From Bolinopsis microptera (lineage: Eukaryota; Ctenophora; Tentaculata; Lobata; Bolinopsidae), in contig NC_087073.1 of NCBI RefSeq assembly GCF_026151205.1, positions 14,651,837 through 14,715,836 of the forward strand: a DNA stretch of 64,000 nt. Direction: 5' to 3'. How positions within the stretch are numbered: the first letter of the stretch is position 1; each line of letters starts with the position of its first letter. Below the pieces are notes generated by a model that saw nothing but the letters and a program-made list of their open reading frames with translations, had not been told where the DNA came from and ran no database searches. Made by a program: the position numbers and the translations under genes. Positions 46,899-57,500 of this stretch are shown here, one piece after another.

Positions 46899-49800
46899 TC
46901 ATGCAATTTGCATACTTCTCCATTTAACTCTATTCTGAGCAATTAACGTTAAATAGTCCAAATCACATAAATTATTTAACGATAATTTTCGGACACTAAG
47001 GTCGTGTAGAATCAGTGAGAAAAGGTTTGACTGCGGTCTTCCACGCCGCCCTTGAAGCTGTAAGGTGTTGACAGCAAAAACAAGCGACGAATAGGCTGGG
47101 CCATCTGTAGGCCCACGCAGTACATGTCCGAGCATCCTCCACCGACTACGAGCCACTTTAGCTGACAATGGTTCACTATTGCAGCGTTTATACAAGTTCT
47201 TGTTAGAGATGATGTGAGGGTATTTGTAATTCAAAATTGATCGCAGATGACGTCTGTGAGCAATATCTAGTTTTTCCAATACTGATTTAGGGGCAGCCCA
47301 GCAAGATGAATTGTACATTAAAACGGATACTACCAGAGCCTCATACAACAGAAGCCTCTTGCTCAGAGGGATCTTATGGTTCCAAGCTTTCTTGTATTTG
47401 TTAAACGCGGCATATCCCAGACATATCCTTCTAGAGATGTCCTCCTTACTACAAAGCATGGAGCCAAGCGTGATACTCTTTCTCCAGAGCTCGTTCCCTG
47501 CAATTGGCTTACCCTGATCGTCTTTAGCTCCCTTTTCAGCTAAGTACACATGAGTGAAATCAGTTTTGTCTTCGTTAACGAAGAGATTCCAATCTTTAAG
47601 GACTTCTGTTGCAATAGGCAACAGCTCCCTCAAATTTTCTTCATCTTCATCATTGAAGTCGATATCATCAGCATACTCACTGTCAAGTGGAAGACCAATA
47701 TCGGTGATAGGTGGGTTAGGCCTATTCGTTGCAGTTTCAAGCCTGTTACGGAGGTCACGCAAGGCACCCGCTAAGACAAGTGTGAACAAGCATCCAGACA
47801 GACAGTCACCTTGGAATGCACCGAGAAAACTCTGGAATTCAGCAGACAGTGTACCGTTGATGTTGACTTTGAGCTTGGTGTTGGAAAGCAAAAGTCTTAC
47901 CAAACGGACTTCGTCATCATCACAGCCACACTCAACAAGAAGATCGAGGATGGTAGATCGTCGTATAGTGTCAAAGGCACTAGACATGTCGATCCCCATA
48001 CGATGGTATTCCCACCTCTTCCTCTGGACAACTGATAACATCACACGCTGGCACCATACAATGTCAGCACATGATCTACCCTGCTTGTAAGCACATTGCC
48101 ATGGACCAGTGAAGGCATTGACTTTATTCTCAATTCTCTTCAAGGTTGCCATTGAAAGAATCTTTCTAACAGCATTTGAGAGAGTGAGGGGTCGTAGATT
48201 CTTCACTGGACCAATGGGCTTATTTGGCTTCTGTAAGGGGGTAATGTTTGCCTGTCCAATGGGGTCAAGGTAGGAATTGGTCTCGAAGCTTCTATTGATA
48301 ATGTCTGCAAAACGTCTGTGTACTGATCCAGTAGAATACTTGAGAAGCTCATTAGGAATCCCATCTGGGCCGTTAGCTCGACCATTTTTGAGACTTCTAG
48401 CAGCTGATCCGATTTCTTCACTAGTGAATGGCTTAACTAGTGGGCGAGGAGGTCCTACAAAAGGTTCTAAAGGTGCTTCATCACGAGTAAGTTGTTGCTC
48501 AAGGTACTTAGCAACTACGGCAGCTTTACCAGTGTCCGTTGCAATATTGCACCCTTGCTCATCATGAACACCAATACTAGAAGGGGCTTTACTTTTAGGT
48601 AAGTTCAGGGTTCGAACAGCTTCAAACATTTTCTTACTATCTGTTGTTGAACTGATGGTATTACAGATAGCATCAGCAGCAGCTGATCGTATGTTAGAAA
48701 GTCTCTGCTTGATCTGATTGGTGAGGCAGTTAATAGATGATCTAAGTCAGTGGCGTAACGTTGCCTGTTGGCGCCCCCCTGCCGAAAAGGCGCCCCCCTG
48801 TTGGCGCCCCTCTCCTTTTGGTGCCCCTCCCTAAAATTGAACAAATTAGGCGATTTAAGAGGATACGCCGGTAAAATCTCTAAAAAAGTGTGTATCTAGA
48901 GCAAAACGCGCAGTTTTGCTAGTACTTTAGTTAAGTTTTCGAAATTGTCCCACATTCAAACGACGATTTGGCGCCCCCCTAAGACGGCGCCCCCCTGCAC
49001 AGCGGGGTCAGCAGGGCCCTTCGTTACGCCACTGATCTAAGTGAGGTTCTGTCTAAAGACTGGTTATCATTAAGCTGCTGTCTCAACAAGTAACGCTGGC
49101 TAGATAAGTTTTTCACCTCATCATCGTCGCTGCGATTACGTTTCCTGTGTCTGATGACACCAATTGACGATTTTGCAGCATCCTTTATGGACTCAAGTAA
49201 GCCATTCAAGTCTGAATTTGGATCCAGAGCAGAAACAGTGTTACTTAAGTTATCATCTAAGGATTGACGATATTTCACCTGAATGGTGGGGTTCGAGGTG
49301 AGTTCAGAGGTGTTGAACTTTAAGGATGACTTGGAGTTGCGTTTATAGCAAAGACAGATGTCCTTAAAGTCTACTCTAGTGACAACAAATCTGTGATCAG
49401 AGTATGTCAAGGTGCCTGCATAAGATCTAGAATCTTGTAGCATTGGCTTCGACCTACTTCGACACAGGATGAAATCGATCTGAGAATAGACCGGGATCGT
49501 CTTTTTACTATTTCGCCCGGCACTCCAGTCCTTCCTCCAGCCAGTGTAGGTGGTCGTATGTCGAGCAGGATGATAAAAACCAGTGTTGGAGGCAAAGAGG
49601 TCAAATTCTGATAACAAGTCTAACAAGTTTTCTCCCATATCGTTGCGCAAACCCATACCATGTTTACCCATGAAACGACCAAAACCAAAGTCCTTATCTG
49701 AAGCAGTCATTTTTCCCAACTTTGAATTAAAATCTCCCAAAACAAATATCTCAACATTAGCAGGGACGTTTAGAGCGTCCCTAACTTGGCCGTAAAAATT

Positions 49801-50298
49801 AATCAACAGTTGTTGATCATTTTCTGCAAGTTTCTTGTGTGGCCCATATACATTGACCACCCTACATTTGATAAATTTTCCAGATTTTGTAGGGAGTTCT
49901 AGGTCCAAAAAGCTTACTCGATCACTGATACTGTTCCAGCATACCACATAGTCAATAAATCGGGGACTGATAACAAAACCGAGTACATAGTGCCGGCCAT
50001 TTTTCTGCTCAAACAATAATAGTTTGTATCCGTTGCTAAGACTGCAAGAATCCGGTTTTACAACCTTAGTCTCCTGAATAGCGCAGATATCTATGCCGTA
50101 CCGTAGACAATCGGTACCCAGTTGCTCCCGTTTGCTGTGGATGTCGTCTGGATCATCACAAGAACCGAGGCCACGTATGTTAAAGGTGGCGAAGCTGATG
50201 AGGAGTGTAGCAAACAGGGATCGTCCTGTAGCTGAGGTAAACATTACGGAGGGCGATGTTGTCGTCTCTCCGCCGCTGGCGTTACCCATACGGTCCAT
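46899..50298 (-). pseudogene. RTE-type LINE (endonuclease plus RT), split by a MITE
   Basis: The endonuclease part (ATG at 50298) has FNIRGLG (N40), IQETK (E76), VYGPH, LGDFNS (D189, N191), QIDFI (D275) and YSDHR. The RT part (to 46899) has GIDMSSAFDTI, GAFQGDCLSGCLF and catalytic YADD in EYADDIDF, followed by a domain ending in a RWRMLGHVLR segment. The two parts are separated by the insertion at 48748-49034. Removing the 287-bp insert and one 8-bp duplication leaves 3,105 nt in a single frame: the offset from 50298 to the RT frame becomes 1,374, divisible by three, and I find no stop across the joint. So the LINE was intact when the MITE landed. It encodes about 1,034 aa in the single ORF usual for RTE. 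Confidence 0.88.
48748..49034. mobile_element. hAT-like MITE, 287 bp, 8-bp TSD
   Basis: Termini CAGTGGCGTAACG and its inverse CGTTACGCCACTG, flanked by ATCTAAGT on both sides (48740-48747, 49035-49042). The CAGTGGCG start and 8-bp duplication are diagnostic of hAT-derived elements. The interior repeats GGCGCCCCCCT-type words at both ends and has no ORF. Confidence 0.93.
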
Positions 50299-50911
50299 CT
50301 TGGTTTCTTATACAGGTAAAATATCTAGAATCGGCTTTTTTAGTATGAAGGAGTAATGTTAGCTGTTTAAGATTCGTTATTCAAATATAAATGTCATGAA
50401 GGCATTTCGTTTAATGTGGGTTTTAAGTTCTGATGATGTTGAATTTCGGAAAACCGTATTATTTTAGTTTTATTGTTTAATGATCTGAATTTTTTCACAT
50501 TTCACATTTCCATATGGAATTAAACGGAATTAAACGTAAAGTTGTCGGAGATGGCACTAACACCATCGTCTCGACTATACATGAATGAGTAACATATCTA
50601 CATCTAGAGTAAGTAAAATTCGAGATTCAAGAATCATGAAAATTTAAAACAAAATCACTTAAAATTTAACTCCCGTACAAACAACCGAAATAGAAATAAT
50701 TGCTGAAATAATAATTTAACATAAGAGGAAGTAGTAAAAGGCAACTTCAATGGTCACTAAACTGCGATATTAGTATTCGAGTCCACAAAAGACACATTCA
50801 TACTCAAACAGTCCTCCCACTCACAGTCACAACGTACTGGAAACAGTAATCACTAGTGTTCCATGCTCGTACAACAGATCGTGAAATCTGCATAATGATG
50901 GTTGATCTGTA
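50299..50911. other. Junction between the two LINEs
   Basis: AT-rich; should contain the RTE 5' UTR and the 3' UTR of the two-ORF LINE. No exact boundary or target-site duplication was found by eye. Confidence 0.4.
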
Positions 50912-53900
50912 TTATGTCTGTTGAGTTGGTAGTCCTGATGGGGTGACAGGCAGTATTGGCGTCTTTTTCGGGTTCCTGATGCGGTGACAGTTGCAAAGGA
51001 ATTTGCCCAGTTCTTGCACATGGGCAGAATTCATGATAGCTCCGTATTCCTTGAGCAGCAAAAGACTCTTAAGGTTTTCCGACAGTGAGAGTCTCGCTGA
51101 GTGGTACATTGGACATTCAGTGAGGCAGTGTTCTTCATTTTCAATGATTGTTCCTTCGAAAAAGGGGAGATATTCTAAGCCTTGAACGTTATCCTTGTTG
51201 CAGCAGAATCTGCAGGCTCTCGTCCACGTTCCAGTTTCTTTTGTGTATCTCCCTCTCTCAATAAGAAGGTCATGGCTACTGGAGCGGATTTTTGCTATGT
51301 GCATGCGACATTGACTATTCTTTAGATTGAGATACTGCTCCTCTCCGAATACCTGTTTGATAGTGCAGTAAAATTGCATTTTCTTTTGGGATGCTAAATC
51401 TGTTCTCCAATCTTTTACAAAGTGATCAACCAAATTTCCATGTGCAGTTGAGGTCGTTCCTTCTGCTCTGTGTTGGTCGGATCGAGCGAATTTGGCCGCT
51501 TTGGATTCAGACTGAGCGATCGAGTTCCAGGTCTTATACCAAGAGAGGTTTAGATTCTTCTGCTCTTGGAATGTCTGATGTACAAGAAAGTTGACGCTGC
51601 TCACGTCGGGTGATGTCTGAGACAATCTGTCGAAGTATCTCAGGCATTGTGGTAGTACCGACAGGGCCCATGGTAACCTGCCCGTATCTCCGTAACAGAA
51701 GTTGTTGTTAGCTTTCTTGTGTAAGCCGAGCACCCATTTCAGCATTTTCAGGTGTGTTGTCTCAAGTGCGTCCTTTGTTGCAGCTCTAGCAAGGTTCTGT
51801 CTTGAACCATCAGCGCAAGCCATCTCCTTTGCCATTTTTGTACACGGTAGCCATATCTGACAGGCATACGTAGCGACTGGTTTAACGAGGCTGTCTATAA
51901 GCTTGAGCATGGTTTTTGTTGTTAATGCTCGAGTGTCGACCATGCGTCTGATCGAGAAAAATGCTCTTAGTGCTTTTTTCCTCAGTTCGTTCATGGCACC
52001 TTTAAATGAACCGTTGAGACTGAATTGAATGCCTAGATAGCAGTAAGATTTGGCCGATGAGATGTCCAGGTTCCCTAGTTTGAACCCGTAGGAGCACTTC
52101 AGCAAACGAGAGCTCGAGTTGAATACCATGATTTTGGTTTTGTCGATGTTAATTGACAGTTCCCATTTACTTGCAAATTCGTGCAGGCAATCAAGTTGTT
52201 TCTGCAGGCTTTTGGCGTCGAGTGCCAAAAGTATCAGGTCGTCTGCCCACAGAAGATGGCTGACCGGGAAGCCGTTCAGTTCTGGAATTGACAAGTCCTC
52301 AAGAGCTGCTAGTCTAATGGAGAGGTCATAAATGTATACCTTGAAGAGCTCCGGCGACATTGGATGCCCCTGTTCGGTACCAATGGTGACATCGATGGTG
52401 TCAGACAGCTTCTTGCTCAGTTTGATACGGGTAACTGAGTTGCTGTACATGTTCTGGAGGCAAGAGAAGAAGCTTCCTCCGATACCAAGTCTACTGAGTT
52501 TGTACATGAGAGCCTCCCTGCAGACTGTGTCGAACGCCTTACGATAGTCCACGAAGCAAGCGAATATTTTCTTCTTCAGCTTCTTTGTATACTTCTCGAT
52601 GATCGTTGTAAGGGTCAGGATATGGTCAGAGCACTGGGCACCAGCTCTGAATCCGAGTTGGTGAGGGAAGTCGGGACAGACGACTTTACGGAATTCGATC
52701 AGCCTATCAAGGAGGAGGGATGCAAAGAGTTTTCCAAGGCAACTTCCGACTGTGATTGCTCTATAGTTATCGGGGTTCTGCTTGTCCCCCTTTTTGTGTA
52801 GGGGGGTAGTTATTGAGCAGTTCCAGGGGTAGATTCCTTGCGTTAGGCAACCATTGAATAGTTTCAGAAGGACTTTTTGGAGACCGAGTTTGGAGCTCTT
52901 GAGCATCTCGTTGGAGATAAGATCACATGAAACGCTTTTGTTATTCTGGAGCTTATTGGTGACTTTCTCCAGTTCTTGGATAGTAAACTCTGTGTTGAGT
53001 TTTTCAAGTTCGACTGATGGCTCGAGGTGGTACTCGGTTCCCTGTTCACCAGCTTCGTTGGTCGAAGTGTTCGTTTGTAGTCCACCGTGCGAGGGGTCCT
53101 TGCACTTCTGATTGTATAGGTCGTTGAAGAACTTGTGAAATGCGATCAGGTCATATATGTCGAATGTATCGGGGTCCTTGCAAGCGGACGAGAGGTCTTT
53201 TAAAGCAGCCCAGTTGATGTTGTTGCTGAGGTTGATTTTCTCGTTAAGTTTGTATAGGTAAGCTCCCTTTCTAGCTCGTGTTTGTGCCCTGTATTCTTTC
53301 TTACGGAGGTAAAATCTTGCTCGGTTGGATTCCACGAGCATAGGATCGATGTGGGTGTTATTCTTGGCTCTTTCGTCTCTACAGACTAATCGTTTAGCAT
53401 GCCTACAACTCCAATCAAACCATTTGTTTTTGTTAGTACTGGGCTTTCCACTTTTCTGGGTGGTAACTTGACTTGCCAGGTTAGTAAAGGTGGCAATCAC
53501 AATTTCATTGAAACTGCGAATGTCGTCAGGGGAGGAAATATCAGTTTGAAGAAGAGAATCAACTTTTTCTTTGAATTGAGCGGTGTTCTGGGCTGACTTG
53601 AATTTTTCTGTGGTACCAAGTCCAGAGCAGGCATCTTTGGTCCACTTGAATGGCTTCGGGATCGATGCGAATTTGAGCTCCATTTCGTTCGAGATGTCGC
53701 CAGCCATCACAATGTTCCTTATGTTAGTGGTTAAAGTGGTGGATATTGGTCTGTGGTCAGAATAAGGGGTGAGGTCACCAACTTTGAAGAACCTTGCCCG
53801 ATGAAGGAGGCTGTGGGACACGCAAATGTAGTCGACCGTACTTACTCCATTTCTTTGAATGCAAGTTGGACTGCCAAATATGTCCCCAATTGTCCTTCCG

Positions 53901-54586
53901 TTTAGGATTATCATTCCAGTTGTCTGGAGTAGCTCAATGAAGGGTTTGCCGTTGGAGTTGAGAATCCGATCTTGGTTGTTTCTAGAGGCTACCTCAGTAG
54001 GAGATATAGAATGCTGGGGAGGATCGAGTTCAACTTGAAGGTCCCTAGACTCGCATGGTATAAGGAAGTCGTTCAATGTGCCGGTCCGCGCGTTCATGTC
54101 ACCAAGTATGGCAGCATCTTCGGAGTCGGGGATATTTGATAGACACTCTTCTAAGTGCTCACAAGTGGTTGTATATTGTTCCATTTTGGAACGCATTCGT
54201 TTCTTGTATGAGCCATGAGCTGGCGAGTCGTACACATTGATAAGATTCAGATCTTTGTCAAGGTTGAAGTATTTGGCTTTAAGCTTTACGATGAGTATGT
54301 CGTCGCATTTGGAAAAATGAACTCTGACTACTCCTGCAGCCAAGTGCTTCCGGATCGCTGTGCACACGCCACCTGAGTTGCTATCCGATCTGTTGGCGTT
54401 GAAGCATTTGAATTCCCGCATAGAAACCTGTCCTTTAGTTTCTTGTAGGCAGACGATATCGTGGCCAGCTATGAGCTTCTGGACCTCGTCAATTTCGAAT
54501 TTGACACCCTCAAATTTGTCACGCTGGTGGTTGATGTTCCAGCTCATGAGTTTGAGTGAGTGTCTCATCTTAGGGGGGCTATTCAT
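50912..54586 (-). CDS. LINE ORF2: endonuclease, RT and zinc knuckle, intact
   Basis: 1,224 aa from ATG 54586. The N-terminal endonuclease has MSWNIN (N17), VCLQETKG (E49), LGDMNAR, VDYICVSH and YSDHRPIS. The central RT has GFRAGAQCSDH, FVDYRKAFDTV, TEQGHPMSPELF and catalytic WADD in HLLWADDLILL. Near the C-terminus is a Cys-His cluster (CRFCC, then EEHCLTECPMYHSAR). No stop or frameshift, so coding capacity is complete. The ATG overlaps the ORF1 stop by eight bases (ATGAATAG). The clade is uncertain: RT motifs lean to the L1/RTE-X/Proto2 side rather than the CR1 type seen at 1-6.5 kb. Confidence 0.92.
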   Translation of the reverse strand: MNSPPKMRHSLKLMSWNINHQRDKFEGVKFEIDEVQKLIAGHDIVCLQETKGQVSMREFKCFNANRSDSNSGGVCTAIRKHLAAGVVRVHFSKCDDILIVKLKAKYFNLDKDLNLINVYDSPAHGSYKKRMRSKMEQYTTTCEHLEECLSNIPDSEDAAILGDMNARTGTLNDFLIPCESRDLQVELDPPQHSISPTEVASRNNQDRILNSNGKPFIELLQTTGMIILNGRTIGDIFGSPTCIQRNGVSTVDYICVSHSLLHRARFFKVGDLTPYSDHRPISTTLTTNIRNIVMAGDISNEMELKFASIPKPFKWTKDACSGLGTTEKFKSAQNTAQFKEKVDSLLQTDISSPDDIRSFNEIVIATFTNLASQVTTQKSGKPSTNKNKWFDWSCRHAKRLVCRDERAKNNTHIDPMLVESNRARFYLRKKEYRAQTRARKGAYLYKLNEKINLSNNINWAALKDLSSACKDPDTFDIYDLIAFHKFFNDLYNQKCKDPSHGGLQTNTSTNEAGEQGTEYHLEPSVELEKLNTEFTIQELEKVTNKLQNNKSVSCDLISNEMLKSSKLGLQKVLLKLFNGCLTQGIYPWNCSITTPLHKKGDKQNPDNYRAITVGSCLGKLFASLLLDRLIEFRKVVCPDFPHQLGFRAGAQCSDHILTLTTIIEKYTKKLKKKIFACFVDYRKAFDTVCREALMYKLSRLGIGGSFFSCLQNMYSNSVTRIKLSKKLSDTIDVTIGTEQGHPMSPELFKVYIYDLSIRLAALEDLSIPELNGFPVSHLLWADDLILLALDAKSLQKQLDCLHEFASKWELSINIDKTKIMVFNSSSRLLKCSYGFKLGNLDISSAKSYCYLGIQFSLNGSFKGAMNELRKKALRAFFSIRRMVDTRALTTKTMLKLIDSLVKPVATYACQIWLPCTKMAKEMACADGSRQNLARAATKDALETTHLKMLKWVLGLHKKANNNFCYGDTGRLPWALSVLPQCLRYFDRLSQTSPDVSSVNFLVHQTFQEQKNLNLSWYKTWNSIAQSESKAAKFARSDQHRAEGTTSTAHGNLVDHFVKDWRTDLASQKKMQFYCTIKQVFGEEQYLNLKNSQCRMHIAKIRSSSHDLLIERGRYTKETGTWTRACRFCCNKDNVQGLEYLPFFEGTIIENEEHCLTECPMYHSARLSLSENLKSLLLLKEYGAIMNSAHVQELGKFLCNCHRIRNPKKTPILPVTPSGLPTQQT

Positions 54587-57500
54587 CTCTAAACCTGTTC
54601 GTGCTGCGTCTGGATCTGTCCTTTGGTTGGTAGCTTACTCGAGGTAAGCGCATTGTTTTCCTCATTCCTTCACGGAGGCGCACCCACAGCATTTTTTGAC
54701 CTCGTTCTCTCAGCTTGAACCCTTCGTTACTTGTGTAAAAGTTTTGGTCACCGATGCTGTCATTTTGGAAGGTAAAGATCCTATCTTTTGCAACCGGCTT
54801 GTGTTTGTGGAGCCAGCTCACATAGTCTTCAACATCTTTGTTGACGATGCTGATTCTCTCATTGAGGGCTTTATCGTTGCTCGATGGAATCAGTCCTGAG
54901 AAGCATATTTGGGCTTTGGTTGTGTTCATCAGATGCTCGGAGAACTCCTCAACGATACTCACGAGACCAGATTTCTTTTTGAGAAGGTCATTTATCCCCG
55001 TGTGAACATATATGCATTCGGGCTTGAGTCGTCTGATGGTGCTGTTCAATAGCTTTGCTTTTTTAGTCGTATCCTCATAGCTGTCAAACTTGAGGCAGTG
55101 TACATTGAATTGACTATTGAACAGTTTAGGGTTGAAGTGATCAAAGTTACTATCGTGGATCAGAAGAACAGTGTGCTGTCTGTAACTTTCCCTTATTCGC
55201 CTGGAAGATTTGTTTCTACTCTCCTTGGCTTCACGACTCGGTTGATTAGGTTGTGCCTCGGATGCGGTGGTCTCTGAATGTTTTGACTCACTGCGGTTGT
55301 CCTGTCTGGTTGCTGGTACAGGTACATTCTCTTTGTGGTTTTTGCTGTTCTTCTTGTTCGATGTAGTGAACGTCTCGGAGCCTCCATTCTCAACGATCTT
55401 GGACCACAGGATACCCTGTTCGCTTTCCCTGTTCGTATCATCGACAGAGGCCGGTGTGTCACGCCGGGCGGGCTTGTGGTTCGCCGGAGGCTGTGGTGAA
55501 CTGGTGAGGGCCTGCGTCATACTCTCATGGTTTACTTCAAGTGCCTCGATTCGGGTCCTATTTGAGGAACTTACAGTTTCAAATGACTGAAAGGCTAGAT
55601 TGAGCTCACCCTTTAGCTCTTCAGCTGTGGCTTGTGACTGGTTCTTAGCAGTGTTTGCCACACTCTTGACTGCTTTCTTCAGATTGTCTTGGCCTAGCTC
55701 AAGTGTTTCGAACTGCCTTCTATTAGCGATATTCGTTGCTTCCAACTTGTTGAAGCAGTTAGCAAGCTCAGCTCTTAAGTCTGGAGAGGACTGAGTCCTC
55801 GTGTTGGCCACTAGGTTCAGAGTATTGTTCTGTTCATCTACTGCCTCTCTAAGTAGGTTGAGGTCAGCTCTTAGTTGGTTCACTTTGTCTTCAATCGGAC
55901 TGAGCTTTTTCGTGACTAAGACTTCCAGCTTTTTGTCTGAGGCAGTAGGTGACGAGATGATCAGGTCAGAGATTGCCTTTTGTTGCAGTATCTCTTCTTT
56001 AAGCGTAATAATACTGTCTTGTAGCACTGTCACCGCCGCCTTTAACTCAGAGCATTGACTGCATTCGGTACTTATTAGGTGACCCTTGAGGGGCATATCG
56101 CCCGCAGTTTCCATGTCGTCGTTAATTTCAGTGGTTGGCCCGTTAGCGGATAATAGGCTCCCGGTATCAGGTGCGACTAAAGAATTCTGATGAGGACCAA
56201 GGGGGACGCGAGGGGAGGTGTTGTTGCTACCCTTTTTTTCCTTTTTCTTTCTGTGCGACTTTCCCTTTTTTTTCTTCTTCGCACTTCTAGTGCAAGATTG
56301 ATCCTTGGGGGTACCAAATTGAAATTTGGTATCAGTGTTACCAGACAGAGGTCCATCAGGGGTTACGTAGTCGCCCGAATCGTGTGGGCTCGGTTGGTCA
56401 CGGAGAGACGGTGTGTTGTGCAACTGTAAGATGTTGCGGGTTGAATTACTCTGATCATCCTCACCTGGATTTTCGAAAACTAGTCTAATCGCGTTACTGT
56501 TGCCACTACACTGATTACTACAAAACGAGATCAGAGCCTTTTTTCTTTCTTGGGCTGAAAGGCTCAAGGGAAGATAATTGGCAAGGAGTTCCATTCTGAT
56601 CACTGTTTCTTCGAGTTTATTGATGAGATGAGTGAGTAATTTCACCGTGTTCTTGCTTCCTGTAGACTCACAAGTTTCGAGTAGGTCACAGAGTTTCTTT
56701 TTGTTGAGAGAGACATTGTTGCTACCCTTGAGTCCGAGAGATGTCATCAAAGTGGACAGTGAAGACTTCTTGTTAGAATTGGCTGCTCTCTTCAGGAGAT
56801 CAAGGGTGATGTATTTCAGAGTGATTGAGGAGCCCTTGTCGAGACTGGGATCAGTGTGGTCCACTTCTTCATCGGCGAAGGACTCGTTGTGGCTGGTGTC
56901 GTCCGGGGTTGCTTTAGTTGTCTGTTTCTGCGTGTCTTCGCTTTTCTGACTGCAGCCTGATATTCTTAGGGGCAGTGATTCGGCAGCAGTATTGTCTATC
57001 TCGTGAAGCGGAATCACCGGTTGGTCGAGTTGCACATCCAACGGCTTCATATCTGGCGGTTCAGATAGCGGTGACTTGAGCTTGGTGGTGCTAGGCTCGG
57101 CAGTGGTGACTTCCTTCGTAGCAAGGTAGTCCTCCTCTATCCCCAGGGATTCAACCTTCGCTAGTGAGATTTCTACTTTCGTTGTAGCAATATCCTCGAT
57201 TGAGGCTGGTGCAGCTGGGTTGCTGTGCTGCATGATCTGAATCGGTAATTCGGCTGAGGTCTGCATGTCGACATTCTTTTCGATGAAGGGCACTATCAGG
57301 ACTTGCTCGTCCTTGCGACTGAGGGAGTTCATCTCGGGGGAAAAGAACAAGTGTAGATTTTGACTCGCCTCGGGGAACACAGTGATTAAACTGTAGTTAC
57401 CGAGGCTGACATCACATACTTCAGTGACCTCGACAGCTGGGTTGAACCTCAGTGGGGTGATGCTGAGGTCTCTTGGTTTACCGATGTGTAGGATAACGAA

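Noticed and set aside
47554-48090. 178-codon + strand ORF
   Set aside because: Shadow of the RTE RT on the opposite strand.
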